From Pseudomonas anguilliseptica (GTDB lineage Bacteria; Pseudomonadota; Gammaproteobacteria; Pseudomonadales; Pseudomonadaceae), in the NCBI RefSeq assembly GCF_021375795.1, contig NZ_JAEIOI010000001.1, forward strand, positions 372,001 through 436,000: 64,000 bases of DNA, read 5' to 3'. The position numbers and the translations under genes were made by a program. This document shows positions 16,491 through 32,460 of this stretch, piece by piece (position 1 is the first letter of the stretch; the number at the start of each line of letters is the position of its first letter). The notes beneath the pieces are model-generated. The model was not told where the DNA came from. It saw only the letters and a list, made by a program, of their open reading frames with translations, and searched no databases.

Positions 16491-17372
16491 ATGGCCGTGA
16501 GCGAGGGGCACGACATGCAGTCAGGCGTCTGGGCCTTGCAGCCTTTGGCAGACATGACAGCCACGGAGTTTCGTGACTGGCAGGTGTTGCTTGAGGAACG
16601 TACCGGGGTCGTTCTCAACGAGCGACGACGAGCGTTTTTGCAGACCAATCTGAGTGCGCGGATGCGCGAACTGGGTGTCATGGACTATGCCGCCTATTAC
16701 CGGCAGGTCACCGATGGGCCGCGTGGTGCGGTGGAGTGGTCGACGCTGCTGGATCGCTTGACGGTTCAGGAAACACGCTTCTTTCGCCACCGCGCATCTT
16801 TTGACGTACTGGAAAGCTACCTGCGTGAGCGTCTGCAGCAAGGCATGACGCAACCCTGGGAGTTGTGGAGCGTTGGCTGTGCCAGCGGTGAAGAGCCGTA
16901 TTCGCTGGCCATCAGCGCTGCCGAAGTGCTGCGCGACACGCAACACCCTGATTTTTTTGGGGTGACGGGTACCGATATCAGCCTCAATGCCCTGAGTAAG
17001 GCGCGGGATGGGCAATACGGTGCGCGCCGCCTGGAGTTGTTGGACAGCGACCTGTGCCAGCGTTATTTCCTGGCCCAGGACGATGGACGTTTCAAAGTGG
17101 TGCCGACCCTGGCCGCACGTGTGTGTTGTGCGCGGCTGAATGTGCTGGAGCTGGCCAAGGCACCCATGTCCGGTATGGACGTTATTTTTTGTCAGAACTT
17201 GCTGATCTATTTTCGTCGCTGGCGTCGCCGCGAGATCCTCAACCGCCTGGCCGAGCGCCTGGTGCCTGGAGGTTTGCTGGTGGTTGGAGTGGGCGAAGTG
17301 GCGGGTTGGCAGCATCCGGAGTTGATCCCGGTGGCCGACGAGCGAGTCCTGGCGTTTACCCGCAAGGGATAA
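16491..17372 (+). CDS. pilK: CheR-type methyltransferase PilK
   Basis: This 293-residue S-adenosylmethionine-dependent protein glutamate methyltransferase is predicted to methylate PilJ. CheR hallmarks are the N-terminal helical domain (LLEERTGVVLNERRRAFLQTNL), TRFFRHRASFDVLESYL, the SAM-binding VGCASGEEPYSLAISAAEVL, GTDISLNALSKAR, and DVIFCQNLLIYFRRWRRREIL. Two in-frame starts are possible, 16491 and 16515. The first has AAGGA five bases upstream, the second GAGGGG, so the N-terminus is uncertain by eight residues. chpA follows within 31 bases. Confidence 0.96.
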   Translation: MAVSEGHDMQSGVWALQPLADMTATEFRDWQVLLEERTGVVLNERRRAFLQTNLSARMRELGVMDYAAYYRQVTDGPRGAVEWSTLLDRLTVQETRFFRHRASFDVLESYLRERLQQGMTQPWELWSVGCASGEEPYSLAISAAEVLRDTQHPDFFGVTGTDISLNALSKARDGQYGARRLELLDSDLCQRYFLAQDDGRFKVVPTLAARVCCARLNVLELAKAPMSGMDVIFCQNLLIYFRRWRRREILNRLAERLVPGGLLVVGVGEVAGWQHPELIPVADERVLAFTRKG

Positions 17373-17402
17373 GGCAGAGCCAAGTTTATGAGTGGAGTGG
17401 CT

Positions 17403-24877
<7,475 letters not shown>

Positions 24878-24881
<4 letters not shown>

Positions 24882-25897
24882 CTGAGAAGACTGCAGCCCG
24901 CATTGCGGTGATCGCCGATACCTCCCTGCAGCGTCACGTGTTGCAGCAGGCGCTGACCGGCAGTGGTTATCAGGTGGTGATGAACAGTGACCCTGCGCGC
25001 CTCGATCAGGACACCCTGAGCGCCTGTGAAACCGATCTGTGGCTGGTCGATCTGGCGCAGTCGGAAGATTCGCCGCTGGTCGACAGCCTGCTGGAAAGCG
25101 CCTCGGCCCCGGTGTTGTTCGGCGAAGGCCACGCCCCGGAGCGACATTCGGAAAACTATCCGCGATGGGAGCGCCGGCTGTTCGGCAAATTGAAGAAGCT
25201 GGTTGGCGATCCGTCGCAGGCCGTTGGCCCGAGCCTGGAAGCCTTGCTGGCTGAAGCGCAGCGGCCATCGCGCCTGGACCTGCCGGCTGCATTGGCGGAC
25301 ACCCCGTTGGTGGCGGGTGAGCCGGCGCGCCAGGTGTGGCTGCTGGCCGCCTCGCTGGGTGGACCGGCGGCGGTCAAGGCGTTCCTCGATGCCCTGCCGG
25401 GCGGTCTGCCAATTGGTTTTGTCTACGCCCAGCATATCGATGCCAGCTTCGAGAATGCCTTGCCGCAAGCCGTGGGTCGGCACAGCCAGTGGCATGTCAA
25501 CCCGGCCCGGCATGGCGATGCCGTGCGCTGTGGCGAAGTGGTGGTTGTGCCGATCAGCCATGAGCTGGGGTTTGCCGATGACGGTGCGATGCAGATTGCC
25601 GAGCGTGGTTGGCCAGAGCCCTACAGCCCGTCGATCGACCAGATGATGCTCAACCTGGCTCAGCATTTCGGTGCCATGAGCGGGGTGATTGCCTTCAGCG
25701 GCATGGGCAGCGATGGCAGTGCCGCCGCCGCTTATGTACGCCGTCAGGGCGGTTTGATCTGGACCCAGCGCGCCGACAGCTGTGCCTGCCCGAGTATGCC
25801 GGACAGCCTGCGTGAAGGTGGCTACAGCAGCCATAGCGGTGACCCGCGTGAGCTGGCCGAGACGTTGGTCAATCACCTGGCCGAGCAGTGCAGTTAA
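24878..25897 (+). CDS. chpB: CheB-type methylesterase ChpB
   Basis: This 339-residue protein glutamate methylesterase opposes PilK on PilJ. The start overlaps the chpA stop (ATGA). The catalytic triad is visible: Ser in WLLAASLGGPAAVKAF near residue 155, His in YAQHIDASFENALP, and Asp in FSGMGSDGSAAAAYVRRQGG. The N-terminal ~120 residues resemble a receiver fold (RIAVIADTSLQRHVLQQAL, DLWLVDLAQ) but lack the acidic pair next to the first strand, so that domain is probably a degenerate receiver. This agrees with what is known of ChpB. Confidence 0.95.
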
Positions 25898-25928
25898 TTC
25901 GGGCGGGTGCCCTGAACAGGAAATTTTC

Positions 25929-26399
25929 ATGAGCCAAGCCGTCGCCAACCAGAACAGCGCCAACAGCCTGACCGGCCTGTTGATGCCGCTGACTGACCGT
26001 ACTCTGCTGCTGCCCAACGTCGCGGTGGCCGAGCTGATTCCCTATCGCGCGCCACAGGTCAGCGAAGGCCTGCCCAGCTGGTTCCTCGGGCAGATTGCCT
26101 GGCGTGATCTGCGCCTGCCGCTGTTGTCCTTCGAGGCAGCATCGGATGGCCAGGTCAGCGTCAGCCCTGGCTCGCGGGTTGCGGTGATCAACGCCCTGGG
26201 CGGCCGGCCGAGCATCAAGTTTATTGCTGTACTGGTGCAGGGTATTCCACGCTCGATCAAGGTCGGCAGCGATCTGCTACGTGCGGATGTCGATCTGGCG
26301 CCGCTTGAGCTGGATGCGGTGCAGTTCGGTGACGCTGTGCTGAAGATTCCGGATCTGATCGGTCTGGAGCAGAAGCTGGCGGACGCCGGATTGATCTGA
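25929..26399 (+). CDS. chpC: CheW-like protein ChpC
   Basis: This second CheW-domain adaptor of the Pil-Chp system has 156 residues and starts MSQAVANQNSANSLTGLLMPL. CheW-like blocks are LLLPNVAVAELIPYR, WFLGQIAWRDLRLPLLSFEA and VAVINALGGRPSIKFIAVLVQG. AGGA upstream supports the ATG at 25929. It is the last gene of the operon, 31 bases after chpB and followed by an intrinsic terminator. The chpD and chpE genes that follow in P. aeruginosa are absent here. Confidence 0.94.
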   Translation: MSQAVANQNSANSLTGLLMPLTDRTLLLPNVAVAELIPYRAPQVSEGLPSWFLGQIAWRDLRLPLLSFEAASDGQVSVSPGSRVAVINALGGRPSIKFIAVLVQGIPRSIKVGSDLLRADVDLAPLELDAVQFGDAVLKIPDLIGLEQKLADAGLI

Positions 26400-26412
26400 C
26401 GGTTTCTGTACG

Positions 26413-26438
26413 AAAAAGCCCGCATCTGCGGGCTTTTT
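26413..26438 (+). terminator. Intrinsic terminator of the pil-chp operon
   Basis: An 8-bp GC-rich stem (AGCCCGCA/TGCGGGCT) with a three-base loop is flanked by A- and T-runs, 13 bases after the chpC stop. Symmetry of the flanks means it could also terminate rsmE transcription coming from the other side. Confidence 0.9.
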
Positions 26439-26455
26439 CTTGGGCGCACACTTAT

Positions 26456-27175
26456 CTAGAAATCGCCCCACAACTGCTGCGCCACGCTCAATGCCACGAC
26501 CGGCGCGGTCTCCGTACGCAGCACCCGTGGGCCGAGGCGCGCGGCGTGAAAACCCTGTGCTTTTGCCTGGCTTACTTCATTGTCACTCAGGCCGCCTTCC
26601 GGGCCGATCAGAAAGGCCAGCGACTGTGGTTGAGGATGGCTGGCCCAGGGCTCGGCGACCGGGTGCAGCACCAGCTTGAGGTCAGCTGATACCTGCGTCA
26701 GCCAGTCTGCGAGGTTGATGGGCGGATGAATGATCGGCAGCACTGAACGGCCGCATTGCTCGCAGGCACTGATCGCCACCTGCCGCCAGTGCGCCATGCG
26801 CTTGTCGGCGCGTTCATCCTTGAGGCGCACTTCGCAGCGTTCGCTGACGATCAGGCTGATTTCGTTGGCACCCAGCTCGGTGGCCTTCTGAATCGCCCAG
26901 TCCATCCGCTCGCCGCGTGACAGGCCTTGGCCCAGATGAATGTGCAGCGGTGATTCGGCCTGGCCGGCAAAGGCTTCGCGTAACTCGACGCGTACGCTTT
27001 TTTTGCCCACTTCGATCAACTCGCCGCGGTATTCCTGGCCGCTGCCATCGAACAACTGCACCGCATCGCCCACGGAATGCCGCAACACACGGCCGATATA
27101 GTGGGCCTGGGCTTCCGGCAGCTCGTGCTGGCCGAGGGCGAGGGGGACATCGATAAAGAAACGGGATAGGCGCAT
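26456..27175 (-). CDS. rsmE: 16S rRNA m3U1498 methyltransferase RsmE
   Basis: This 239-residue SPOUT-class methyltransferase modifies U1498 of 16S rRNA. It shows an N-terminal PUA-like part (MRLSRFFIDVPL, HYIGRVLRHSVGDAVQLFDGSG). The SPOUT domain has KATELGANEISLIVSERCEV, QVAISACEQCGRSVLP, FLIGPEGGLSDNEVSQA and the knot region LGPRVLRTETAPVVAL. Length is standard. It lies downstream of bioA on the same strand, with a palindromic repeat between them. Confidence 0.96.
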   Translation of the reverse strand: MRLSRFFIDVPLALGQHELPEAQAHYIGRVLRHSVGDAVQLFDGSGQEYRGELIEVGKKSVRVELREAFAGQAESPLHIHLGQGLSRGERMDWAIQKATELGANEISLIVSERCEVRLKDERADKRMAHWRQVAISACEQCGRSVLPIIHPPINLADWLTQVSADLKLVLHPVAEPWASHPQPQSLAFLIGPEGGLSDNEVSQAKAQGFHAARLGPRVLRTETAPVVALSVAQQLWGDF

Positions 27176-27229
27176 AAAGGTGAACCTGGAATAAAGGCGC
27201 GAATTTTAGCCTTAGGGTGCGCCGCGCGC

Positions 27230-27310
27230 ATGGATATCCGTACGGTGGATGACGCTCTTTTCATCCACCGTAATATCGCAATGGTGGATGGATAAAGCGT
27301 CATCCACCCT
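27230..27310. repeat. GGTGGAT-type double-hairpin intergenic repeat
   Basis: Two consecutive inverted repeats fill the bioA-rsmE gap. The first has 12-base arms (27241-27252 and 27261-27272). The second is GGTGGATG (27283-27290) with CATCCACC (27301-27308). A related double hairpin lies at 34887-34963. It sits just past the bioA stop, so it may act as its transcript end. Confidence 0.6.
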
Positions 27311-27320
27311 GCGACTGTAT

Positions 27321-28727
27321 TTAGCCTGGATCGCGAAAGCCGGGGTAGTTGGCATTGCCCTGCGCCACGCTGACCGAGGCGCGGGTGGCGATATCGATGC
27401 CTTCGCTAGCCACTTCGGCGAGGAAGTCGATCTGCTCGGGGGTGATCACGTAGGGCGGCAGGAAATACACCACGCTGCCCAGTGGCCGTAGCAGCGCGCC
27501 GCGTTTCAGGGCGTGCTGGAACACCTTGAGGCCACGGCGTTCCTGCCAGGGGTAGGCGGTCTTGCTGGCCTTGTCCTGCACCATTTCGATGGCCAGGGCC
27601 ATGCCAGTCTGGCGTACTTCGGCGACATGCGGGTGATCAGCCAGGTGCGCGGTGGCGCTGGCCATCCTTGCGGCCAGGGCTTTGTTGGCTTCGATCACAT
27701 TGTCCTGCTCGAAGATATCAAGGGTCGCCAGGGCGGCGGCGCAGGCCAGCGGGTTGCCGGTGTAGGTGTGCGAGTGCAGGAAGGCGCGCAGGGTGGCGTA
27801 GTCGTCATAGAAGGCGCCATAGACCTCATTGGTGGTCAGCACCGCTGCCATCGGCAGGTAGCCGCCGGTCAGCGCCTTGGACAGCACCAGAAAGTCCGGG
27901 GTGATGCCGGCCTGCTCGCAGGCGAACATCGTGCCGGTACGGCCGAAACCGACGGCTATTTCGTCGTGGATCAGGTGCACGCCGTAGCGGTCGCAGGCCT
28001 CGCGCAAGAGCCTGAGGTAAAACGGGTGGTACATGCGCATGCCGCCAGCGCCCTGGATCAGTGGCTCGACGATTACCGCGGCGGCTTCGTGGTGATGCTC
28101 AGCCAGTGTTTGCTCCATGTGGGCGAACATGACGCGCGAATGTTCTTCCCAGCTCACGCCCTCGGGGCGCAGGTAGCAATCCGGGCTGGGCACCTTGAGG
28201 GTGTCGAGCAGTAGCGGCTTGTAGGTATCGGTGAACAGCGATACGTCGCCCACCGACATCGCCGCCACGGTTTCACCGTGATAGCTGTTGCTCAGGGTGA
28301 CGAAGCGCTTCTTCTCCGGTCGGCCGTTGTTGAGCCAGTAGTGGAAGCTCATCTTCAGCGCCACTTCGATGCCCGAGGATCCATTGTCGGCGTAGAACAC
28401 CTTGTTCAGGCCTGCCGGGGTGATCTGCACCAGGCGTTCGGACAGCTCGATAACCGGTTGATGGGTAAAGCCGGCGAGCATCACGTGTTCGAGGTTTTCC
28501 AGCTGCTCGCGGATGCGCGCGTTGATACGCGGGTTGGCGTGGCCGAAGACATTGACCCACCAAGAGCTGACGGCATCCAGGTAGCGTTTGCCATCGAAAT
28601 CCTCGAGCCATACGCCTTCGCCGCGTTTAATCGGCACCAGCGGCAGCTGTTCGTGGTCTTTCATCTGGGTGCAGGGGTGCCAGAGTACGTTCAGGTCACG
28701 CTGCATCCATTGTTCATTCAGGCTCAT
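27321..28727 (-). CDS. bioA: Adenosylmethionine-8-amino-7-oxononanoate aminotransferase
   Basis: BioA is a class III PLP aminotransferase that uses S-adenosylmethionine as amino donor to make 7,8-diaminopelargonate in biotin synthesis. The 468 residues include VLWHPCTQMKDHEQLPLVPI at the N-terminus, typical of BioA. Also present are DGKRYLDAVSSWWVNVFGHANPRIN, FYADNGSSGIEVALKM, LIHDEIAVGFGRTGTMFACEQAG, and the PLP-lysine segment LVLSKALTGGYLPMAAVL. It appears as a single gene separated from other bio genes, as in P. aeruginosa. The C-terminal ~25 residues (SEGIDIATRASVSVAQGNANYPG) extend past the common core. Confidence 0.95.
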   Translation of the reverse strand: MSLNEQWMQRDLNVLWHPCTQMKDHEQLPLVPIKRGEGVWLEDFDGKRYLDAVSSWWVNVFGHANPRINARIREQLENLEHVMLAGFTHQPVIELSERLVQITPAGLNKVFYADNGSSGIEVALKMSFHYWLNNGRPEKKRFVTLSNSYHGETVAAMSVGDVSLFTDTYKPLLLDTLKVPSPDCYLRPEGVSWEEHSRVMFAHMEQTLAEHHHEAAAVIVEPLIQGAGGMRMYHPFYLRLLREACDRYGVHLIHDEIAVGFGRTGTMFACEQAGITPDFLVLSKALTGGYLPMAAVLTTNEVYGAFYDDYATLRAFLHSHTYTGNPLACAAALATLDIFEQDNVIEANKALAARMASATAHLADHPHVAEVRQTGMALAIEMVQDKASKTAYPWQERRGLKVFQHALKRGALLRPLGSVVYFLPPYVITPEQIDFLAEVASEGIDIATRASVSVAQGNANYPGFRDPG

Positions 28728-29100
28728 CGCGGTACGGGTGCCTCAGCTTGTCATCGTCTGCGCCAAGCCTATCAGATGCCCCGTGTGCGCAGGACGGCAC
28801 AACCTGCGGTGATTGCCCGGTTGGCCGCTGATCCGCTCTATCATGCCGCCTGTAGCCCGCACGCTGAACTTTGCAGCGTGGCGTTAGACTAATCTGGTTG
28901 GATCAAACTCGATGGTAACGCATCGTATTTCTCGATATTTCAAAGCGAAAATTTCCGCTTTTTGTCGATAGGTTTGTTGCTAGTCTTGCCCCACTCGCGG
29001 TTTAAGCACTTGCACGGCTTGCCAGCATGGTGTCCACCTCAAGGGCGTTGCGACCTGATGTTTAGAGATGGCTCTCGGTAATTTTATCGGAATGTTTGTT
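28728..29100. promoter_or_regulatory. Divergent bioA / cytochrome b561 intergenic region
   Basis: This 373-base stretch has no convincing gene. Its right half is AT-richer and contains two inverted repeats: CGATG-N6-CATCG near 28922-28937, and AAAGCG with CGCTTT around 28941-28961 surrounding AAAATTTC. The cytochrome b561 promoter is probably here. The left half next to bioA is GC-rich with no structure I could define. Confidence 0.4.
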
Positions 29101-29646
29101 ATGCAATGGCGCAATAGTTCTTCCCATTACGGCCTGGTCAGCATCCTGTTGCATTGGTTGGTGGCGCTGGTCGTATTTGGCCTGTTTGGCCTGGGTTACT
29201 GGATGGTCGGCCTGGATTACTACAGTGGTTGGTACAAGACCGCGCCGGATCTGCATAAGAGCATCGGCCTGCTGCTGTTTGCCGTGATGTTGGTGCGCGT
29301 GTTGTGGCGTTGGGTCAGCCCGGCCCCGGCGAGTTTGCCGAACCATGGTCGGCTGACCCGTCTGGGCAGCAAGCTGGGACATGGTTTTCTGTACCTGGGG
29401 CTGTTCGTGCTGATGATTTCCGGTTATCTGATTTCCACTGCCGATGGCCGAGGCATCGAAGTCTTCGGTCTGTTTGAAGTGCCTGCCAGCCTGACCAGCA
29501 TCCCCGATCAGGAGGATGTCGCCGGCCTGGTGCACGAGTATCTGGCCTGGGCCCTTGTGATCTTTGCTGGTGTACACGCTCTGGCGGCACTGAAGCACCA
29601 CGTTATTGACCGTGATCGCACGCTGCTGCGTATGTTCGGTCGCTAG
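29101..29646 (+). CDS. Cytochrome b561 family protein
   Basis: This 181-residue integral membrane diheme cytochrome of the CybB type transfers electrons, possibly from quinol to a periplasmic acceptor. Four hydrophobic helices are visible, with candidate heme histidines in SILLHWLVAL, PDLHKSIGLLLF, LGHGFLYLGLFVL and LVHEYLAWALVIFAGVHALAALKHH. Starts at 29068, 29092 and 29101 are in frame without a decisive ribosome site; MQWRNSSSHYG at 29101 matches the family N-terminus. A yceI gene follows after 66 bases, a frequent pairing that suggests functional cooperation. Confidence 0.92.
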   Translation: MQWRNSSSHYGLVSILLHWLVALVVFGLFGLGYWMVGLDYYSGWYKTAPDLHKSIGLLLFAVMLVRVLWRWVSPAPASLPNHGRLTRLGSKLGHGFLYLGLFVLMISGYLISTADGRGIEVFGLFEVPASLTSIPDQEDVAGLVHEYLAWALVIFAGVHALAALKHHVIDRDRTLLRMFGR

Positions 29647-29712
29647 TTTTTTTCGCTGTTTCCGGGCGCTGGATGACCACGTGCCCATTCCACACACATA
29701 AGGAGCATGCCC

Positions 29713-30291
29713 ATGTTGAAGAAAACCCTCGTAGCTCTGGCACTTGGTGGCGCACTGATCGGCGCTGGTCAGGCGATGGCGGCTGATTACGCCATCGACA
29801 AGCAAGGCCAGCACGCCTTCGTCAACTTCAAGATCAGCCACCTCGGCTATAGCTGGCTGTACGGTACGTTCAAGGACTTCGACGGCAGCTTCAGCTTCGA
29901 CGCCGCCAAGCCGCAGGACAGCAAGGTTAACGTGACACTGAACACCACCAGCGTCGACACCAACCATGCCGAGCGTGACAAGCACCTGCGCAGTGGTGAT
30001 TTCCTCAACGTCAGCAAGCACCCGACGGCGACCTTCACCTCCACTTCGGTGACATCCACCGGTGAAGGCACTGCCGATATCACCGGCGACCTGACCCTCA
30101 ATGGCGTGACCAAGCCGGTGGTGATTGCGGCCAAGTTTATCGGTGAAGGCAAAGACCCGTGGGGTGGCTACCGTGCCGGCTTTGAAGGCAGCACCAAGCT
30201 GAAACTGAAAGACTTCGACATCCAGAAAGACCTCGGCCCGGCATCTCAGGACGTTGAGCTGATCATCTCGGTTGAAGGCGTACGCAAGTAA
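29713..30291 (+). CDS. yceI: YceI family periplasmic protein
   Basis: This 192-residue secreted protein has a Sec signal peptide ([23 protein letters not shown], cleaved after AMA). It is followed by the YceI lipocalin-like fold: [56 protein letters not shown], and [22 protein letters not shown]. YceI barrels bind polyisoprenoid-like lipids. The P. aeruginosa homologue at this locus is PasP, described as a secreted small protease. The ATG at 29713 is selected over 29707 because AAGGAG then lies seven bases upstream. It is probably cotranscribed with the cytochrome b561 gene and ends before a strong terminator. Confidence 0.94.
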   Translation: MLKKTLVALALGGALIGAGQAMAADYAIDKQGQHAFVNFKISHLGYSWLYGTFKDFDGSFSFDAAKPQDSKVNVTLNTTSVDTNHAERDKHLRSGDFLNVSKHPTATFTSTSVTSTGEGTADITGDLTLNGVTKPVVIAAKFIGEGKDPWGGYRAGFEGSTKLKLKDFDIQKDLGPASQDVELIISVEGVRK

Positions 30292-30333
30292 GCCAGTAGG
30301 CGGGGTACAACCTGCCTGTTCAGACCTGCCAAC

Positions 30334-30362
30334 AAAAACGCCGCCCAATGGGCGGCGTTTTT
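30334..30362. terminator. Bidirectional terminator between yceI and rhlE
   Basis: A 14-base-arm inverted repeat with ACGCCGCCCA/TGGGCGGCGT, flanked by an A-run and a T-run, lies between the convergent genes yceI and rhlE. It can terminate both. Confidence 0.93.
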
Positions 30363-30392
30363 CGTTTTGTGTTTCAACGGCCGGCTAGCTGA

Positions 30393-32231
30393 CTATGACT
30401 CTTCGCGGTTGCGCGTCAGCAGGGCCGGTTTTTCGCCGCGTGGACGTGCGCTTGCCAGTTCGTCGAGCTGCTCCGGGGTCGGGAAGCGGTCCAGGCGCGA
30501 GCCTTTGTGCATGATCACCGGTTGCTTGTCGCGCGGGCTTTTCACCGCAGCTTCCTGACGTGGCAGCTCATCGCGGTTCAGCGAGGTGGTGCGGGTGTCG
30601 CGTGGTGGGCGTGCACGGCCGGAGCCATTGCGGCCCTGGCCGCCTTGAGCGCCGCCGCCCTGACGACGGCCCTGGCCACCGGTATTGGCGCCGCCACCAT
30701 TGTTACGCGGCTTGGCTGCGCGTGCACCCTGGCCGCTAGCATTGTTGGCGCCAGGCGCACCGGGCCGACGGCCACGGTTCTGCTGCTTGTTCTGATTCGG
30801 GCTGACGTAGTCGACACGGTTGCCGAAGTTGTCGATGTCATCATCGCGGAACTCGTCCGGCGCGCGGTCCGGAGGCAACGCAGGCACGGCCGGTGCAGCT
30901 GCGCGGGCCGAACCGCGAGGTTGTTGCGCGCGGCCACCCTGAGGCTTGCGGCTGTTATCGCGTCCGCTGTCCTTGCCTTTGTCCTTGCGTCCGCCGCCGT
31001 GGCGTTCGCCTTCTGCTTTGGCTCCGCGCGGTTGACGCGGCTTCTGCGGCTCGCGCACTTCCGGACGCTCGGCCTCAACGGTGCTGGCATCGAAGCCCTG
31101 CAAATCGCCATCCGGGATTTTCTGCTTGGTCATCCGTTCGATGGCTTTGAGCAGCTTCTCTTCGTCCGGAGCAACCAGGGAGATCGCTTCGCCGCTACGG
31201 CCGGCACGGCCGGTACGGCCGATGCGGTGCACGTAGTCTTCTTCAACGTTGGGCAACTCGAAGTTGACCACGTGGGGCAGCTGGTCGATATCCAGGCCGC
31301 GGGCGGCGATATCGGTGGCCACCAGAATGCGTACCTTGTTCGCCTTGAAGTCGGCCAGCGCCTTGGTGCGGGCGTTCTGGCTCTTGTTACCGTGGATCGC
31401 CACAGCTGGCAGACCGTGCTTGTCGAGGTATTCGGCCAGGCGGTTGGCGCCGTGTTTGGTGCGGGTAAACACCAGCACTTGCTCCCAGGCGCCCTGGGTG
31501 ATCAGGTGGGCGAGCAGGGCGCGCTTGTGGCTGGCAGCCAGGCGGAAGACGCGCTGTTCGATACGCTCAACCGTGGTGTTCGGCGGCGTGACTTCGATGC
31601 GTTCCGGGTTGTGCAGCAGCTTGCCGGCGAGATCGGTGATGTCCTTGGAGAAGGTCGCCGAGAACAGCAGGTTCTGCCGTTGCGCGGGTAGCTTGGCCAG
31701 CACCTTCTTCACGTCATGGATAAAACCCATGTCGAGCATGCGGTCGGCTTCGTCGAGTACGAGGATTTCCACGTGCGAGAGGTCGATGGCGCGCTGGTTG
31801 GCCAGGTCGAGCAAACGGCCGGGGCATGCCACCAGCACGTCGACGCCCTTGGCCAGGGCCTGGATCTGCGGGTTCATGCCAACGCCGCCGAAGATGCAGG
31901 CGCTGACGAATTTCAAATCGCGGGCATACAGCTTGAAGCTGTCGTGCACCTGGGCGGCCAGTTCGCGGGTAGGGGTGAGCACCAGTACGCGCGGTTGTTT
32001 CGGACCGTGGCGTTGTTCGCGATCCGGGTGACCGTTAGGGAACAGTCGCTCGAGAATCGGCAGGGCAAAACCGCCCGTCTTACCTGTACCCGTCTGGGCC
32101 GCCACCATCAGGTCGCGACCTTGCAACGCGGCGGGGATAGCCCGCTGTTGCACCGGAGTGGGTTGGGTGTAGCCGGCATCTTCTACTGCACGGACTAAAG
32201 CCTCGGAGAGACCGAGGGAGGCAAAGGACAT
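30393..32231 (-). CDS. rhlE: DEAD-box RNA helicase, RhlE type
   Basis: This 612-residue ATP-dependent RNA helicase acts in RNA decay or ribosome maturation, especially in the cold. The RecA core spans about residues 1-370: Q motif and [53 protein letters not shown], the domain-2 block [18 protein letters not shown], and [18 protein letters not shown]. The C-terminal ~240 residues are low complexity and basic, rich in Arg, Gly, Asn and Gln, and probably bind RNA. Position between yceI and metF matches PA0428 (RhlE2) of P. aeruginosa. A 5' leader of about 130 bases is predicted. Confidence 0.94.
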   Translation of the reverse strand: MSFASLGLSEALVRAVEDAGYTQPTPVQQRAIPAALQGRDLMVAAQTGTGKTGGFALPILERLFPNGHPDREQRHGPKQPRVLVLTPTRELAAQVHDSFKLYARDLKFVSACIFGGVGMNPQIQALAKGVDVLVACPGRLLDLANQRAIDLSHVEILVLDEADRMLDMGFIHDVKKVLAKLPAQRQNLLFSATFSKDITDLAGKLLHNPERIEVTPPNTTVERIEQRVFRLAASHKRALLAHLITQGAWEQVLVFTRTKHGANRLAEYLDKHGLPAVAIHGNKSQNARTKALADFKANKVRILVATDIAARGLDIDQLPHVVNFELPNVEEDYVHRIGRTGRAGRSGEAISLVAPDEEKLLKAIERMTKQKIPDGDLQGFDASTVEAERPEVREPQKPRQPRGAKAEGERHGGGRKDKGKDSGRDNSRKPQGGRAQQPRGSARAAAPAVPALPPDRAPDEFRDDDIDNFGNRVDYVSPNQNKQQNRGRRPGAPGANNASGQGARAAKPRNNGGGANTGGQGRRQGGGAQGGQGRNGSGRARPPRDTRTTSLNRDELPRQEAAVKSPRDKQPVIMHKGSRLDRFPTPEQLDELASARPRGEKPALLTRNREES

Positions 32232-32369
32232 GTGTAATCCTGTCTAGTGAGGGCGCTGCCCTATGGGGTGTATTGCCAGGCTTGAATCACGCTTGGGGGG
32301 CGTAATCCCGTCCGGTACTGCTGGCCTCTGGGGACTAGCATCCGGGCGCAAGCCTGGCGGGAAGGCCCG

Positions 32370-32375
32370 AGTATA
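32370..32375 (-). promoter_or_regulatory. Candidate -10 element for rhlE
   Basis: TATACT is present on the minus strand about 140 bases before the rhlE ATG, the best -10-like hexamer in the gap. No good -35 was found at 16-18 bases. If used, it gives a leader of roughly 130 bases, a feature common in RNA helicase genes. Confidence 0.35.
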
Positions 32376-32460
32376 ACAGAGCCGCCCTGCTGTGCGAGTG
32401 TCGGCCTGCCCGGTGGTTGCCCGCGCCAGGCAGCTCAGCAGTGGCGCGGGTTACAGCTGA

